NCBI GenBank assembly: GCA_963652495.1 | Contig: CAVJTU010000055.1 | Coordinates: 1-20,272, forward strand | DNA: 20,272 nt | Source of the DNA: Anthropogastromicrobium sp963652495 | Lineage (GTDB): Bacteria > Bacillota > Clostridia > Lachnospirales > Lachnospiraceae | Reading direction: 5' to 3' | Part shown: positions 1 to 6,265 of the stretch, piece after piece | How the letters are laid out: the number at the start of each line of letters is the position of its first letter | Position numbering within the stretch: the stretch's first letter is position 1 | Position numbers and translations under genes: made by a program | The notes under the pieces: generated by a model | What the model was told of the DNA's origin: nothing | Databases searched by the model: none | Seen by the model: only the letters and a program-made list of their open reading frames with translations

Positions 1-48
1 ACCCGCCTTCATCCCCCACCTAAGAGGTGGAGGACTTCTAGCGGATTA
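1..48 (+). mobile_element. Probable right end of an IS200/IS605-type element
   Basis: The sequence contains a subterminal hairpin at 13-33 (CCACCT at 16-21 pairs with AGGTGG at 25-30, loop AAG, with two further G-C pairs beyond one mismatch), enclosed by an outer CCGC (3-6) / GCGG (41-44) pairing. Imperfect subterminal hairpins close to the element end are characteristic of IS200/IS605 elements carrying tnpA and/or tnpB. It abuts an Rpn-family gene exactly where that gene stops matching its family, which fits insertion. The element body would lie to the left of the window, so neither transposase nor tnpB can be seen. The exact junction (about 45-50) is an inference. Confidence 0.45.
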
Positions 49-261
49 GGTTAAAATATCACGATATTTTTGAATGGATTCGCCCTCGGAATGATCATTC
101 TGGTTATCGCCATATGGCAATGCAAGTTCTGTTGTGTCCAGTTCCTTTAAGTTTTGGGGACTCACAACCGATGCTCCATCGTAAATGAGAAAATTGAATG
201 CATCAGCGAAAATTTCGTTTTTTCTCATAAAGGCTTTTGTAACAGTATCTGCTTTTCCCAA
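46..261 (-). pseudogene. Truncated Rpn-family (PD-(D/E)XK) nuclease/transposase-like protein, N-terminal part
   Basis: About 71 codons survive. The N-terminal region (GKADTVTKAFM, then NEIFADAFNFLIYDG, then LKELDTTELALPYG) matches the opening of Rpn-family recombination-promoting nuclease/putative transposase proteins common in Lachnospiraceae, which usually run to roughly 300 residues. The frame ends right after QKYRDIL, with the final codons and the stop coming from the presumed insertion-sequence end, so the catalytic part is missing. The likely start is the TTG at 261-259, because GGAGGTGA lies about 8 nt upstream of it; the longer reading from 276 would place this ribosome binding site inside the coding region. 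A weak promoter-like pair lies upstream (TTGCTT at 316-311 and TAAAAT at 293-288, minus strand). A functional protein is unlikely. Confidence 0.7.
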
Positions 262-276
262 TAGAATCACCTCCAA

Positions 277-510
277 TATTTACTGATATTTTATCATATC
301 ATTTTGCTTCAAGCAATGAGATCTTGTCGGAAATGTTAACTAATTGCAATTTGGAAAACAGCGCAGAGAGAAGAACGGTCTGGGGGATAAAAGGCAGGAG
401 AGAGTGCATTCAGCATGCTTTTGTGGAAAGAGCCTGTTTATGATATCTGTAGATAAGCTGCGGATTGCCAATCACCAAGTAAAATTACACTGTCTTATTT
501 ACCAAAATAC
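277..510. other. Intergenic stretch, no gene recognised
   Basis: This stretch separates the truncated rpn gene from the precursor promoter. It contains only very short open frames, such as a 13-codon frame beginning MLLWKEPV at 415. I recognise no family, RNA motif or repeat in it. Part of the minus-strand rpn promoter probably lies at about 288-316. Confidence 0.4.
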
Positions 511-540
511 TTGACATTTTTTGGGGGGGTGTGGTAGAAT
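511..540 (+). promoter_or_regulatory. Promoter of the Nif11 precursor operon with T6G7 spacer
   Basis: A perfect -35 box TTGACA (511-516) and a -10 box TAGAAT (535-540) are separated by 18 bp. The spacer consists of T6 (517-522), G7 (523-529) and TGTGG. Transcription would start near 547, leaving a leader of about 118 nt before the first precursor. The homopolymer pair inside the spacer is unusual: loss of a single base would produce the optimal 17-bp spacing. Confidence 0.75.
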
Positions 541-566
541 AACAAATGTAAAAAAGATAGCAGTTT

Positions 567-656
567 CCCGATGAGAGTGAAATCATCATTGAGAGATGAA
601 CGGCAGTCGGTGTCGAAGCAGGCACGTCACCGAGACGAGTTAGGCCTGCGGGAGGG
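567..656 (+). promoter_or_regulatory. Structured 5' leader with possible H-type pseudoknot abutting the Shine-Dalgarno
   Basis: Upstream part: GATGA (570-574) can pair with TCATC (583-587), which can alternatively pair with GATGA at 595-599. Downstream part: TCGGTG (607-612) pairs with CACCGA (628-633), and GCAGGC (618-623) in that loop is complementary to GCCTGC (644-649). The last pairing ends one base before GGAGGG (651-656), the ribosome binding site of the first precursor. CCCG (567-570) could also pair with CGGG (649-652). The complementarity is directly visible; a regulatory role is inference. It did not match any riboswitch consensus I could recall (preQ1, c-di-GMP, SAM, ZTP, fluoride). 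Confidence 0.4.
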
Positions 657-664
657 TATCGATT

Positions 665-901
665 ATGGCGGATATCAAAGCGTTGAAGCAGAGGATGGAA
701 GAAGACAGTGCGTTTGCGGAGAAGATCCGAATCGCAAAGTCTGTTGACGAGATCGTTGCCATGGCTAGTGCAGTGGGGATTGAACTCTCGGAAGAGGCGA
801 TCGAGGAGCTGGCTGAGGTGTCTGATGAAGATATCGGGAAAGCAGCAGGCGGTATATCTATCCTTGGAATAAAACTCGTTTTTTCAAACAGGCTTGCATG
901 A
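665..901 (+). CDS. Nif11-like leader RiPP precursor peptide 1
   Basis: A 78-residue precursor. Residues 1-63 form a Nif11-type leader (KALKQRMEEDSAFAEKI, then KSVDEIVAMASAVGIEL, then EVSDEDIGKAAGG), the class used by nitrile-hydratase/Nif11-related RiPP systems. The double glycine at 62-63 is the expected C39 peptidase site. The predicted core is ISILGIKLVFSNRLA: hydrophobic, net positive (K, R), with no Cys or Tyr. There is no Cys in the whole precursor, so thioether or lanthionine chemistry on the core is excluded. GGAGGG lies 8 nt before ATG. It is followed after 88 nt by a second precursor with a similar leader and an unrelated core, and downstream by the maturation and export genes. Product activity is unknown. 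Confidence 0.88.
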   Translation: MADIKALKQRMEEDSAFAEKIRIAKSVDEIVAMASAVGIELSEEAIEELAEVSDEDIGKAAGGISILGIKLVFSNRLA

Positions 902-989
902 GCCATCATTTTCAGATCTGATCCGCTTACTGCGGTTTAGATAAAAATATTTTACGTATTCTGCGCGAAGCGGAGAGGAAGGAGTTATT

Positions 990-1226
990 ATGTCACTTAA
1001 GGAACTTACTGCAAAAATCAAAGCTGATGAGGCATTCGCCGCAAATTTCAAGGGTTTGAAGAGTGTAGACGAGATTGTTGCAAAGGCTAAGGAACTTGGC
1101 TATGAGCTGACCGATGAGGATATCGAGAAACTGTCAGAAGTTTCTGCCGAGGATCTGGAGAAGGCTGCTGGCGGTCTTACCGTCCTTATATGGACCGGCA
1201 CCGTTTTGGCTACAACTTACGAATAA
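990..1226 (+). CDS. Nif11-like leader RiPP precursor peptide 2
   Basis: A 78-residue precursor paralogous to precursor 1. The leaders share KSVDEIVA, the EL-(S/T)-(E/D) turn, EVS-(A/D)-ED and the AAGG junction, so both are likely processed by the same machinery. The GG is at 61-62, giving the predicted core LTVLIWTGTVLATTYE, which is Thr-rich (5 Thr), half beta-branched residues, with one Trp and one Tyr and an acidic C-terminus. As in precursor 1 there is no Cys. A GGAAGGAG ribosome binding site precedes ATG. The contrast with the cationic core 1 could reflect a two-peptide product or simply two alternative substrates. Candidate modifications for cysteine-free cores with radical SAM partners are epimerisation, carbon-carbon cross-links or backbone rearrangement; none can be assigned from sequence alone. 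Confidence 0.88.
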   Translation: MSLKELTAKIKADEAFAANFKGLKSVDEIVAKAKELGYELTDEDIEKLSEVSAEDLEKAAGGLTVLIWTGTVLATTYE

Positions 1227-1268
1227 TGCAGGGGTTGAACAGCACATGAAGGTTTCGTGAGAAACGAT

Positions 1269-1312
1269 CCAGCCACGGTTACATCTCTTATCAGTGACCG
1301 TGGCTGGTTTTT
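1269..1312 (+). terminator. Rho-independent terminator/attenuator after the precursor genes
   Basis: CCAGCCACGGT (1269-1279) pairs perfectly with ACCGTGGCTGG (1297-1307). The stem extends by three more pairs (one a G-U) around an 11-nt loop and is followed by TTTTT (1308-1312). It lies 43 nt after the second precursor stop and upstream of the radical SAM genes. Partial readthrough would give high precursor and low enzyme levels, which is common in RiPP operons. Confidence 0.85.
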
Positions 1313-1313
1313 A

Positions 1314-1349
1314 ATGTGATAGGAAATTTCGATGGGATTCCTATCACAT
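1314..1349. repeat. 12-bp perfect inverted repeat upstream of the radical SAM genes
   Basis: ATGTGATAGGAA (1314-1325) is the exact reverse complement of TTCCTATCACAT (1338-1349), with a 12-nt spacer. No T-run follows, so it is not a standard terminator in either direction. It follows directly on the preceding terminator. It may be an operator or an RNA hairpin that stabilises the 5' end of the downstream transcript. I see no convincing separate promoter between here and 1391. Confidence 0.6.
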
Positions 1350-1390
1350 CAGAGAAATTATTGTATCAGAGCACATAAAAAGGAGCAGGT

Positions 1391-2362
1391 ATGGAGTGGA
1401 GACAATTTGGACTTCTGATTACTGACAGGTGTACGGCGGAGTGTGCATTTTGCGGCCTTGCCTGCGAGAGACAGCGCGGTGATGTGATGGACGAATCCTT
1501 TGCGAAGGAAGTTATTCGGCAGGCCTGGGAGTTTGGCGTGCGGGATCGTTTCGCTATTACCGGTGGTGAGGCGCTTTTATATCCGGATCTTTGCGGGCAT
1601 CTTCTGGACTATGCAAAGGAAGTGGGCTTTAAGAAGCGGACCATCGCTACTAATGCTTTCTGGGGAGCATGGGATGAAAGCAGGATCGATGAACTCTTGG
1701 ACAAACTCAGCGCATGTACCTGGGTGTCAATAAGCTACGATGCCTTTCATGGGGAATATATTCCGCAGGAATCTGTTTGGAAGGCTATCCGCATCATGGA
1801 ACGGCATAAAATACCGGGAGGGATCTCTATAGCGGACGTAGAGGGCGAAAAAGGAGCTGGACCCTTTGTTGCGTCGCTTGATGATGATATTTTGAATAAA
1901 AAGCTGGAGATTTATCCATTACTGGCTGTTGGAAGGGCTGAAAATATGCCGGATGATCTGTTCATTCGGGAACAGCCACTCGAGCAAATTTCCTGTTTCA
2001 ATTCCAACGGATTCGCGGTTGATCCGCGGGGCAGGGTATATCCCTGTTGCAGTCCGGCTATATTCCGAACAGGTTTTGCACTAGGCAACCTGCATGAGCA
2101 GCCACTTTCTAAGATTCTGACATCGTCTCCAGGCTTGCAACTCCTGCACCTGATGGGGGCTCCGCGTTGGTTTTACAAACTTGCGCTTTTTGCCAGGGAG
2201 GAGCTTGGTGTTGATATGCCGGATATGGTGGGAAACGGTTGCGAGATTTGCTACCGTATTGCAAAAGAACCGGATTTTCTGCAGAAAATACAGCCGGCGG
2301 TCGATAAGTGCCGCCAGGAGATTTTTCTGGAAAATCTGATGAAATGGGGAGGTGCGTCATGA
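1391..2362 (+). CDS. Radical SAM peptide maturase 1 with SPASM-like C-terminal cysteines
   Basis: A 323-residue radical SAM protein. The CxxxCxxC cluster ligands are C14, C18 and C21 (DRCTAECAFC), followed by the GGE motif at 58-60 that contacts SAM. The C-terminal part carries more cysteines in the order C202, C219-C220 (YPCCSP), C284 and C287 (CEIC), a pattern expected for auxiliary Fe-S ligation in SPASM/twitch-type maturases. It shares ITGGE, N-A-F-W-G and S-x-D-x-FH-x-EY-x-P with the next gene, so the two are paralogues. AGGAG lies 5 nt before ATG, and the stop overlaps the next start (ATGA). From context it should modify the Nif11 precursors. The exact reaction is unknown; thioether formation is excluded because the precursors lack Cys. 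Epimerisation or C-C bond formation are options. Confidence 0.85.
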   Translation: MEWRQFGLLITDRCTAECAFCGLACERQRGDVMDESFAKEVIRQAWEFGVRDRFAITGGEALLYPDLCGHLLDYAKEVGFKKRTIATNAFWGAWDESRIDELLDKLSACTWVSISYDAFHGEYIPQESVWKAIRIMERHKIPGGISIADVEGEKGAGPFVASLDDDILNKKLEIYPLLAVGRAENMPDDLFIREQPLEQISCFNSNGFAVDPRGRVYPCCSPAIFRTGFALGNLHEQPLSKILTSSPGLQLLHLMGAPRWFYKLALFAREELGVDMPDMVGNGCEICYRIAKEPDFLQKIQPAVDKCRQEIFLENLMKWGGAS

Positions 2363-3354
2363 AACCGGTTAAATCAGTAGGCTTCATAATGACGGAACGC
2401 TGCACAGCTTCCTGCGCTATATGCTGCAACGCCTGCTCTCCTCAGAAAACGAGGATGCTGGATGATGAGACGATCAGGCACTATATGCGGGAGGCAAAGG
2501 AAACGCTGCCGGCACTTGAAAGCTTTTCTTTTACGGGCGGAGAACCGTTTATCGATCCGGATCGTCTGTACGGACTGATCCGTTATGCCTATGAAGAACT
2601 GGAGATTCCTTCAGCGGTGGTGTCAAACGGTTATTGGGGCATCAATTACGAAAAAGGTTCCGAAATGATCAGCAGGATGAAACAAGCTGGCCTGAGGGAG
2701 GTTCGGCTCTCCGCGGATCATTTTCATCAGGAATATGTGCCTGCAAAGGCAGTAAAGGGAGCCATCCGGATCCTTGCGGAGCAGAAGCTGAAGTCGGAGG
2801 TGACCATTATGGTCATTAAGGGCAAGGAGGGCTTTGCGGAGACAGTTCAGGCACTCCGCCCCGAGATCTATATGACCGAATGCGTATGTTATCCGCTTCT
2901 GCTCACGGAAAAAGTCCGGAAGAATCTGGCTGTGTCTTACACAGATGAAGACATTATCGGACGATTCCGGCCGGAGGAATGTTTCTGCTCGCATTTAACG
3001 GAAGGCGCATTGCATTTCTGCTACGACGGATATGTCTATAACTGCTGCTCACAAGACAGCTTTGATATTCCGCAGATGCGGATTGGAAAGATTGGCGAGG
3101 ACTCCATTCAGGATATGCTTTATTTTAAGTATCACGATCCGCTGCTGGAGATTATTTACCGGAAGGGAGTGGCCTGGCTTGCCAGACGGGCATCGGAAAT
3201 GGGCTTTCCTGTCAGGGAGACGTATCCAACGCCCTGCGAGTTGTGCCATGATCTGACACAGAATCAGGCATTTATGGAGGCCGTGATGCCGGCGGTGCGC
3301 GAGGAAGTGAAGGCACTCCGTGCGGAGAGCCTGCTTTCAAACCTGTTCAAATAG
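2359..3354 (+). CDS. Radical SAM peptide maturase 2 with SPASM-like C-terminal cysteines
   Basis: A 331-residue radical SAM protein starting MKPVKSVGF. This start is chosen over the longer frame from 2308 because GGGGAGG (2346-2352) lies just upstream and the ATGA overlap with the previous gene (2359-2362) is a translational-coupling arrangement. Cluster ligands are C15, C19 and C22 (ERCTASCAIC), with a further C23, and GGE is at 60-62. C-terminal cysteines C208, C210, C221, C229-C230 (NCCS) and C293/C296 (CELC) parallel those of maturase 1 but are more numerous. Shared features such as SADHFHQEYVP versus SYDAFHGEYIP show a tandem duplication. The pair may work as a complex, sequentially, or one per precursor; the sequence does not decide between these. 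Confidence 0.85.
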   Translation: MKPVKSVGFIMTERCTASCAICCNACSPQKTRMLDDETIRHYMREAKETLPALESFSFTGGEPFIDPDRLYGLIRYAYEELEIPSAVVSNGYWGINYEKGSEMISRMKQAGLREVRLSADHFHQEYVPAKAVKGAIRILAEQKLKSEVTIMVIKGKEGFAETVQALRPEIYMTECVCYPLLLTEKVRKNLAVSYTDEDIIGRFRPEECFCSHLTEGALHFCYDGYVYNCCSQDSFDIPQMRIGKIGEDSIQDMLYFKYHDPLLEIIYRKGVAWLARRASEMGFPVRETYPTPCELCHDLTQNQAFMEAVMPAVREEVKALRAESLLSNLFK

Positions 3355-3384
3355 AGGCTCTCATAGGAAAAAAGATGGAATCTG

Positions 3385-3417
3385 GCTCCGCAGCTTGTAA
3401 TAGGCTGTGGGGCTTTT
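3385..3417 (+). terminator. Probable weak terminator after the radical SAM genes
   Basis: An 11-bp stem (3385-3395 with 3403-3413, including four G-U pairs) with a 7-nt loop is followed by TTTT (3414-3417). It lies 30 nt after the second maturase stop. The short T-run and the G-U pairs suggest partial termination, leaving readthrough into the export genes. Confidence 0.55.
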
Positions 3418-3421
3418 CGTA

Positions 3422-3449
3422 ATTTTATGGCGGTATGTTACCGTAAAAT
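3422..3449. repeat. Bulged inverted repeat before the export genes
   Basis: ATTTTA (3422-3427) and CGGTA (3431-3435) are complementary to TACCG (3439-3443) and TAAAAT (3444-3449), with a TGG bulge and a 3-nt loop. An A-run follows on the plus strand, so it would act as a terminator only in the minus direction. It may be an operator or a leader hairpin of the HlyD-like gene. Confidence 0.35.
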
Positions 3450-3475
3450 AAAAAAACAGATAGGAGATACAGAAT

Positions 3476-4081
3476 ATGACTGGTCTGAATGAGAACGGCA
3501 AGGTCGGATTGTTTTCAAATTCGGAAGAAGATCAGGTGCGTTCGCCGGAGAAACTGAATGAATATATCCGAATCGCGACACCGGGCACTTGGATTCTGGC
3601 GGTGGCACTTGCGGCAGTGCTGTCAGCACTTATTATCTGGGGTAGTGTGGGGCGCATCCCGGTTCATCTGTCGATCACGGGTGTCGGAATGAAGAGTGAC
3701 TTCATTAACAGCGCTGATGTCAAGAATGATGTCGCCAACTTCGAAGTGAATACAGTCATTTGTTTCGTAGATTCGAAAGATGGTATGTCCCGCCAGATCC
3801 AGAACAAAAGTTCGTCGGTCGTTTTTCGCGATGGTACGCGTGTGAGCGGTGAAGCACATCTTCTTGACACATCTTTGTTGCAGGATGAGGAAATCCATGA
3901 TCTTCTTGATTCGTTGATGCTGGATACGGATTGGATTTTCGCACAGCTCGGTGAGGGAACCTATCGTTATCCTGTTTTTGTGGAACTGGATGAGACACTG
4001 GATTACCTCTACTACGGTGAAACGGCAGATGTGGCTATTATCGTTGATGAGGTGAAGCCGCTCAGTTTCCTGTTTGACTAG
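3476..4081 (+). CDS. HlyD-like NHLM secretion adaptor, short form
   Basis: A 201-residue membrane protein. A hydrophilic N-terminal tail (with RSPEKLNEYIRIATPGTW just before the membrane) leads into one transmembrane helix at about 39-58 and then an extracytoplasmic domain. The SPEKL...TPxxW entry followed by W-G-x-x-G-x-I-P resembles the start of NHLM bacteriocin-system secretion proteins, which belong to the membrane fusion protein group. It is much shorter than those proteins and I see no long alpha-helical hairpin, which fits a gram-positive cell with no outer membrane to bridge. AGGAG (3462-3466) precedes ATG. It ends 12 nt before the C39 ABC transporter and should form an export complex with the two ABC proteins. 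Sequence similarity alone is modest; context carries much of the call. Confidence 0.7.
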   Translation: MTGLNENGKVGLFSNSEEDQVRSPEKLNEYIRIATPGTWILAVALAAVLSALIIWGSVGRIPVHLSITGVGMKSDFINSADVKNDVANFEVNTVICFVDSKDGMSRQIQNKSSSVVFRDGTRVSGEAHLLDTSLLQDEEIHDLLDSLMLDTDWIFAQLGEGTYRYPVFVELDETLDYLYYGETADVAIIVDEVKPLSFLFD

Positions 4082-4093
4082 AGGGGGTGCAAG

Positions 4094-6265
4094 ATGGAGA
4101 ATAAGAAGCAGAAAAAACCGATTCGCGTGCCTGTGATATTACAGATGGAGGCATTGGAGTGCGGAGCCGCGTCTCTTGCAATGATTCTTGCTTATTACAG
4201 GCGCTGGGTGCCGCTGGAACGTATGCGTATCGACTGTGGTGTATCCAGGGACGGATCCAATGCAGCCAACGTGGCTGCAGCTGCAAGGATATATGGAATG
4301 GAAGTCAAGTCCAGAAGCTACGGACCGACGCTGATCAAGAAAATGGCTACGTTTCCCTGTATCATCTGGTGGAACTATAACCACTTTGTTGTGCTGGACG
4401 GATTTACCAAAAATAAGGCAGTGCTGAACGATCCGGCCATGGGACGTGTATCCGTATCAATGGAGGAATTTGATGCCTCCTATTCCGGACTTTGTCTTCT
4501 GATGAGCCCAGGCGAGAAGTTTGAGCCTGGCGGCAAACCGAAGAGTATTTGGACATTCTTCAAGGACAGAATCCAGGGCAATTTATCCGCATTGGTTCTG
4601 ATCATGATCGCTGCCACGCTTGCGGCCCTTGCGGGCGTGATCATACCTGTTTTTTCAAGAGTCTATTCTGACAGAATCCTTGCTGGCGATAACTCGGACT
4701 GGATAGTGGGTTTCTTGCTGCTTTTCGGAGCTATGGTCGTATTTCAGTTTATCTGTCAGGCGTTTCAGGCAATCTCTGTTCTTCGTGTCACGGGCAAGAT
4801 GGCGGCCATGAGCAACGCCTCGTTTCTTCATCACCTGCTGTGGATGCCAATCGAATTCTTTTCACAGAGACTTGCAGGCGACCTCTCTTCGCGGCAGGGA
4901 GAGAATGACAATGTTGCCAAGACGATGACCAGCCAGCTTGCGCCGACGGTGATACAGATTGTCTTGCTCGTGTTTTATCTTGTGATCATGCTGCAATACA
5001 GTTCGCTTCTTACAGTTATCGGGATAGTTACCGTGATCGTCAATTTCTATGTATCCAGGGTGATTGCGAACAAGCGCATGGAGATTTCCCGGGTGCAGCT
5101 GCGTGACGACGGAAAAGTGACGGCTACTACGATGTCCGGTATTGACATGATCGAGACAATCAAGGCGGCCGGCGCTGAGGATGGATTCTTTGAGCGTTGG
5201 TCTGGCTATCAGGCTTCCGCCAACCGCAGCGAGGTGGCGTTCGGTCACGTCAATCAGTTCCTCGGGCCGTTGCCAACGCTCGTACAACAGGCTTCTTCCG
5301 TCATGGTTCTTTCAATGGGGACATGGCTTATTATTTCAGGTCATATGACAGCAGGTGTTTTTCTGGCTTTTCAGGCCATGATGACGGCATTCCTTAACCC
5401 GGTCAACCAGCTGATCGCGGCAGGGCAGAGTATCCAGCAGATGCGTTCTTCTATGGAACGGATCGAGGATGTCATGAAGTATCCGGCAGATCAGCAGGCA
5501 GAACTGGATGACGAGTGCGGAGATGTACTCGCCGGCGCGAGAAAGCTCAGCGGCCGGATTGATATCGATCATATTACTTTTGGATATTCACGCACGGCAG
5601 AGCCTCTGATCCGTGATTTTTCGCTACATATCTCCCCAGGTTCCCGTGTGGCACTGGTCGGTGGATCAGGTTCAGGAAAATCCACCATCGGGAAGCTTAT
5701 TTCCGGTCTTTTTGACCCGTGGGAGGGCAGTATTACCTTCGATGGAAAGACGCGCCATGAAATCCCCCGTGCCATATTCACGGGTTCACTCTCCGTTGTG
5801 GATCAGGAGGTAGTCATGTTTGCCGACACCATCGAGAATAACATTTGTATGTGGGATTCTACCATCGAGGATTATGATGTGATCCTCGCTGCCAAGGACG
5901 CAAAGATCTACGATGATATCATGCGCCATCCTAAGGGCTTTCATCATCGTCTGGATGAAGGCGGCAGGAATGTTTCGGGTGGGCAGCGGCAGCGGATGGA
6001 GATAGCACGCGTACTGGCGGGCGATCCCTCGATCATCATCATGGACGAGGCAACCAGTGCACTGGATGCCCAAACGGAGTTTGAGGTTTCCGAGGCAATA
6101 AGGGCTCGCGGTATCACCTGCATCATTGTGGCACACCGCCTCTCGACGATCCGCGATTGCGATGAGATCATCGTACTGGATCAAGGTCGTGTGGCGGAAC
6201 GTGGGACACACGAAGAACTGTTGAGAAACGGAGGACTCTACAATGAACTGGTCACAACGGAGTAA
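4094..6265 (+). CDS. NHLM-type ABC transporter with N-terminal C39 peptidase
   Basis: A 723-residue peptidase-containing ABC transporter that cleaves double-glycine leaders and exports the core. The C39 domain (about 10-140) has Q17, catalytic C23 (LECGAAS), H97 (NYNHFVVL) and D113 (LNDP). The transmembrane domain spans roughly 155-450. The nucleotide-binding domain carries Walker A GGSGSGKST (K529), signature VSGGQRQR (627-634), Walker B with D651-E652 (IMDEATSALD) and the switch His in AHRLST. The AAGG ends of both upstream leaders match its expected cleavage site. It starts 12 nt after the adaptor gene, preceded by GAGGGGGTG, and its 3' end overlaps the start of the second transporter. All catalytic residues appear intact, so it should be active. 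Confidence 0.93.
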   Translation: MENKKQKKPIRVPVILQMEALECGAASLAMILAYYRRWVPLERMRIDCGVSRDGSNAANVAAAARIYGMEVKSRSYGPTLIKKMATFPCIIWWNYNHFVVLDGFTKNKAVLNDPAMGRVSVSMEEFDASYSGLCLLMSPGEKFEPGGKPKSIWTFFKDRIQGNLSALVLIMIAATLAALAGVIIPVFSRVYSDRILAGDNSDWIVGFLLLFGAMVVFQFICQAFQAISVLRVTGKMAAMSNASFLHHLLWMPIEFFSQRLAGDLSSRQGENDNVAKTMTSQLAPTVIQIVLLVFYLVIMLQYSSLLTVIGIVTVIVNFYVSRVIANKRMEISRVQLRDDGKVTATTMSGIDMIETIKAAGAEDGFFERWSGYQASANRSEVAFGHVNQFLGPLPTLVQQASSVMVLSMGTWLIISGHMTAGVFLAFQAMMTAFLNPVNQLIAAGQSIQQMRSSMERIEDVMKYPADQQAELDDECGDVLAGARKLSGRIDIDHITFGYSRTAEPLIRDFSLHISPGSRVALVGGSGSGKSTIGKLISGLFDPWEGSITFDGKTRHEIPRAIFTGSLSVVDQEVVMFADTIENNICMWDSTIEDYDVILAAKDAKIYDDIMRHPKGFHHRLDEGGRNVSGGQRQRMEIARVLAGDPSIIIMDEATSALDAQTEFEVSEAIRARGITCIIVAHRLSTIRDCDEIIVLDQGRVAERGTHEELLRNGGLYNELVTTE

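Noticed and set aside
853..901. Lanthipeptide or sactipeptide assignment for the precursors
   Set aside because: There is no Cys in either precursor and no lanthionine synthetase in the window.
640..909. 89-codon minus-strand frame opposite precursor 1
   Set aside because: It is the antisense shadow of the Nif11 precursor; Ser/Ala-rich composition mirrors the coding strand and it has no ribosome binding site.
2308..2358. Upstream extension of the second radical SAM gene
   Set aside because: The extension overlaps the first maturase, lacks a ribosome binding site and is not family-like; the ATGA start at 2359 with GGGGAGG is far better.
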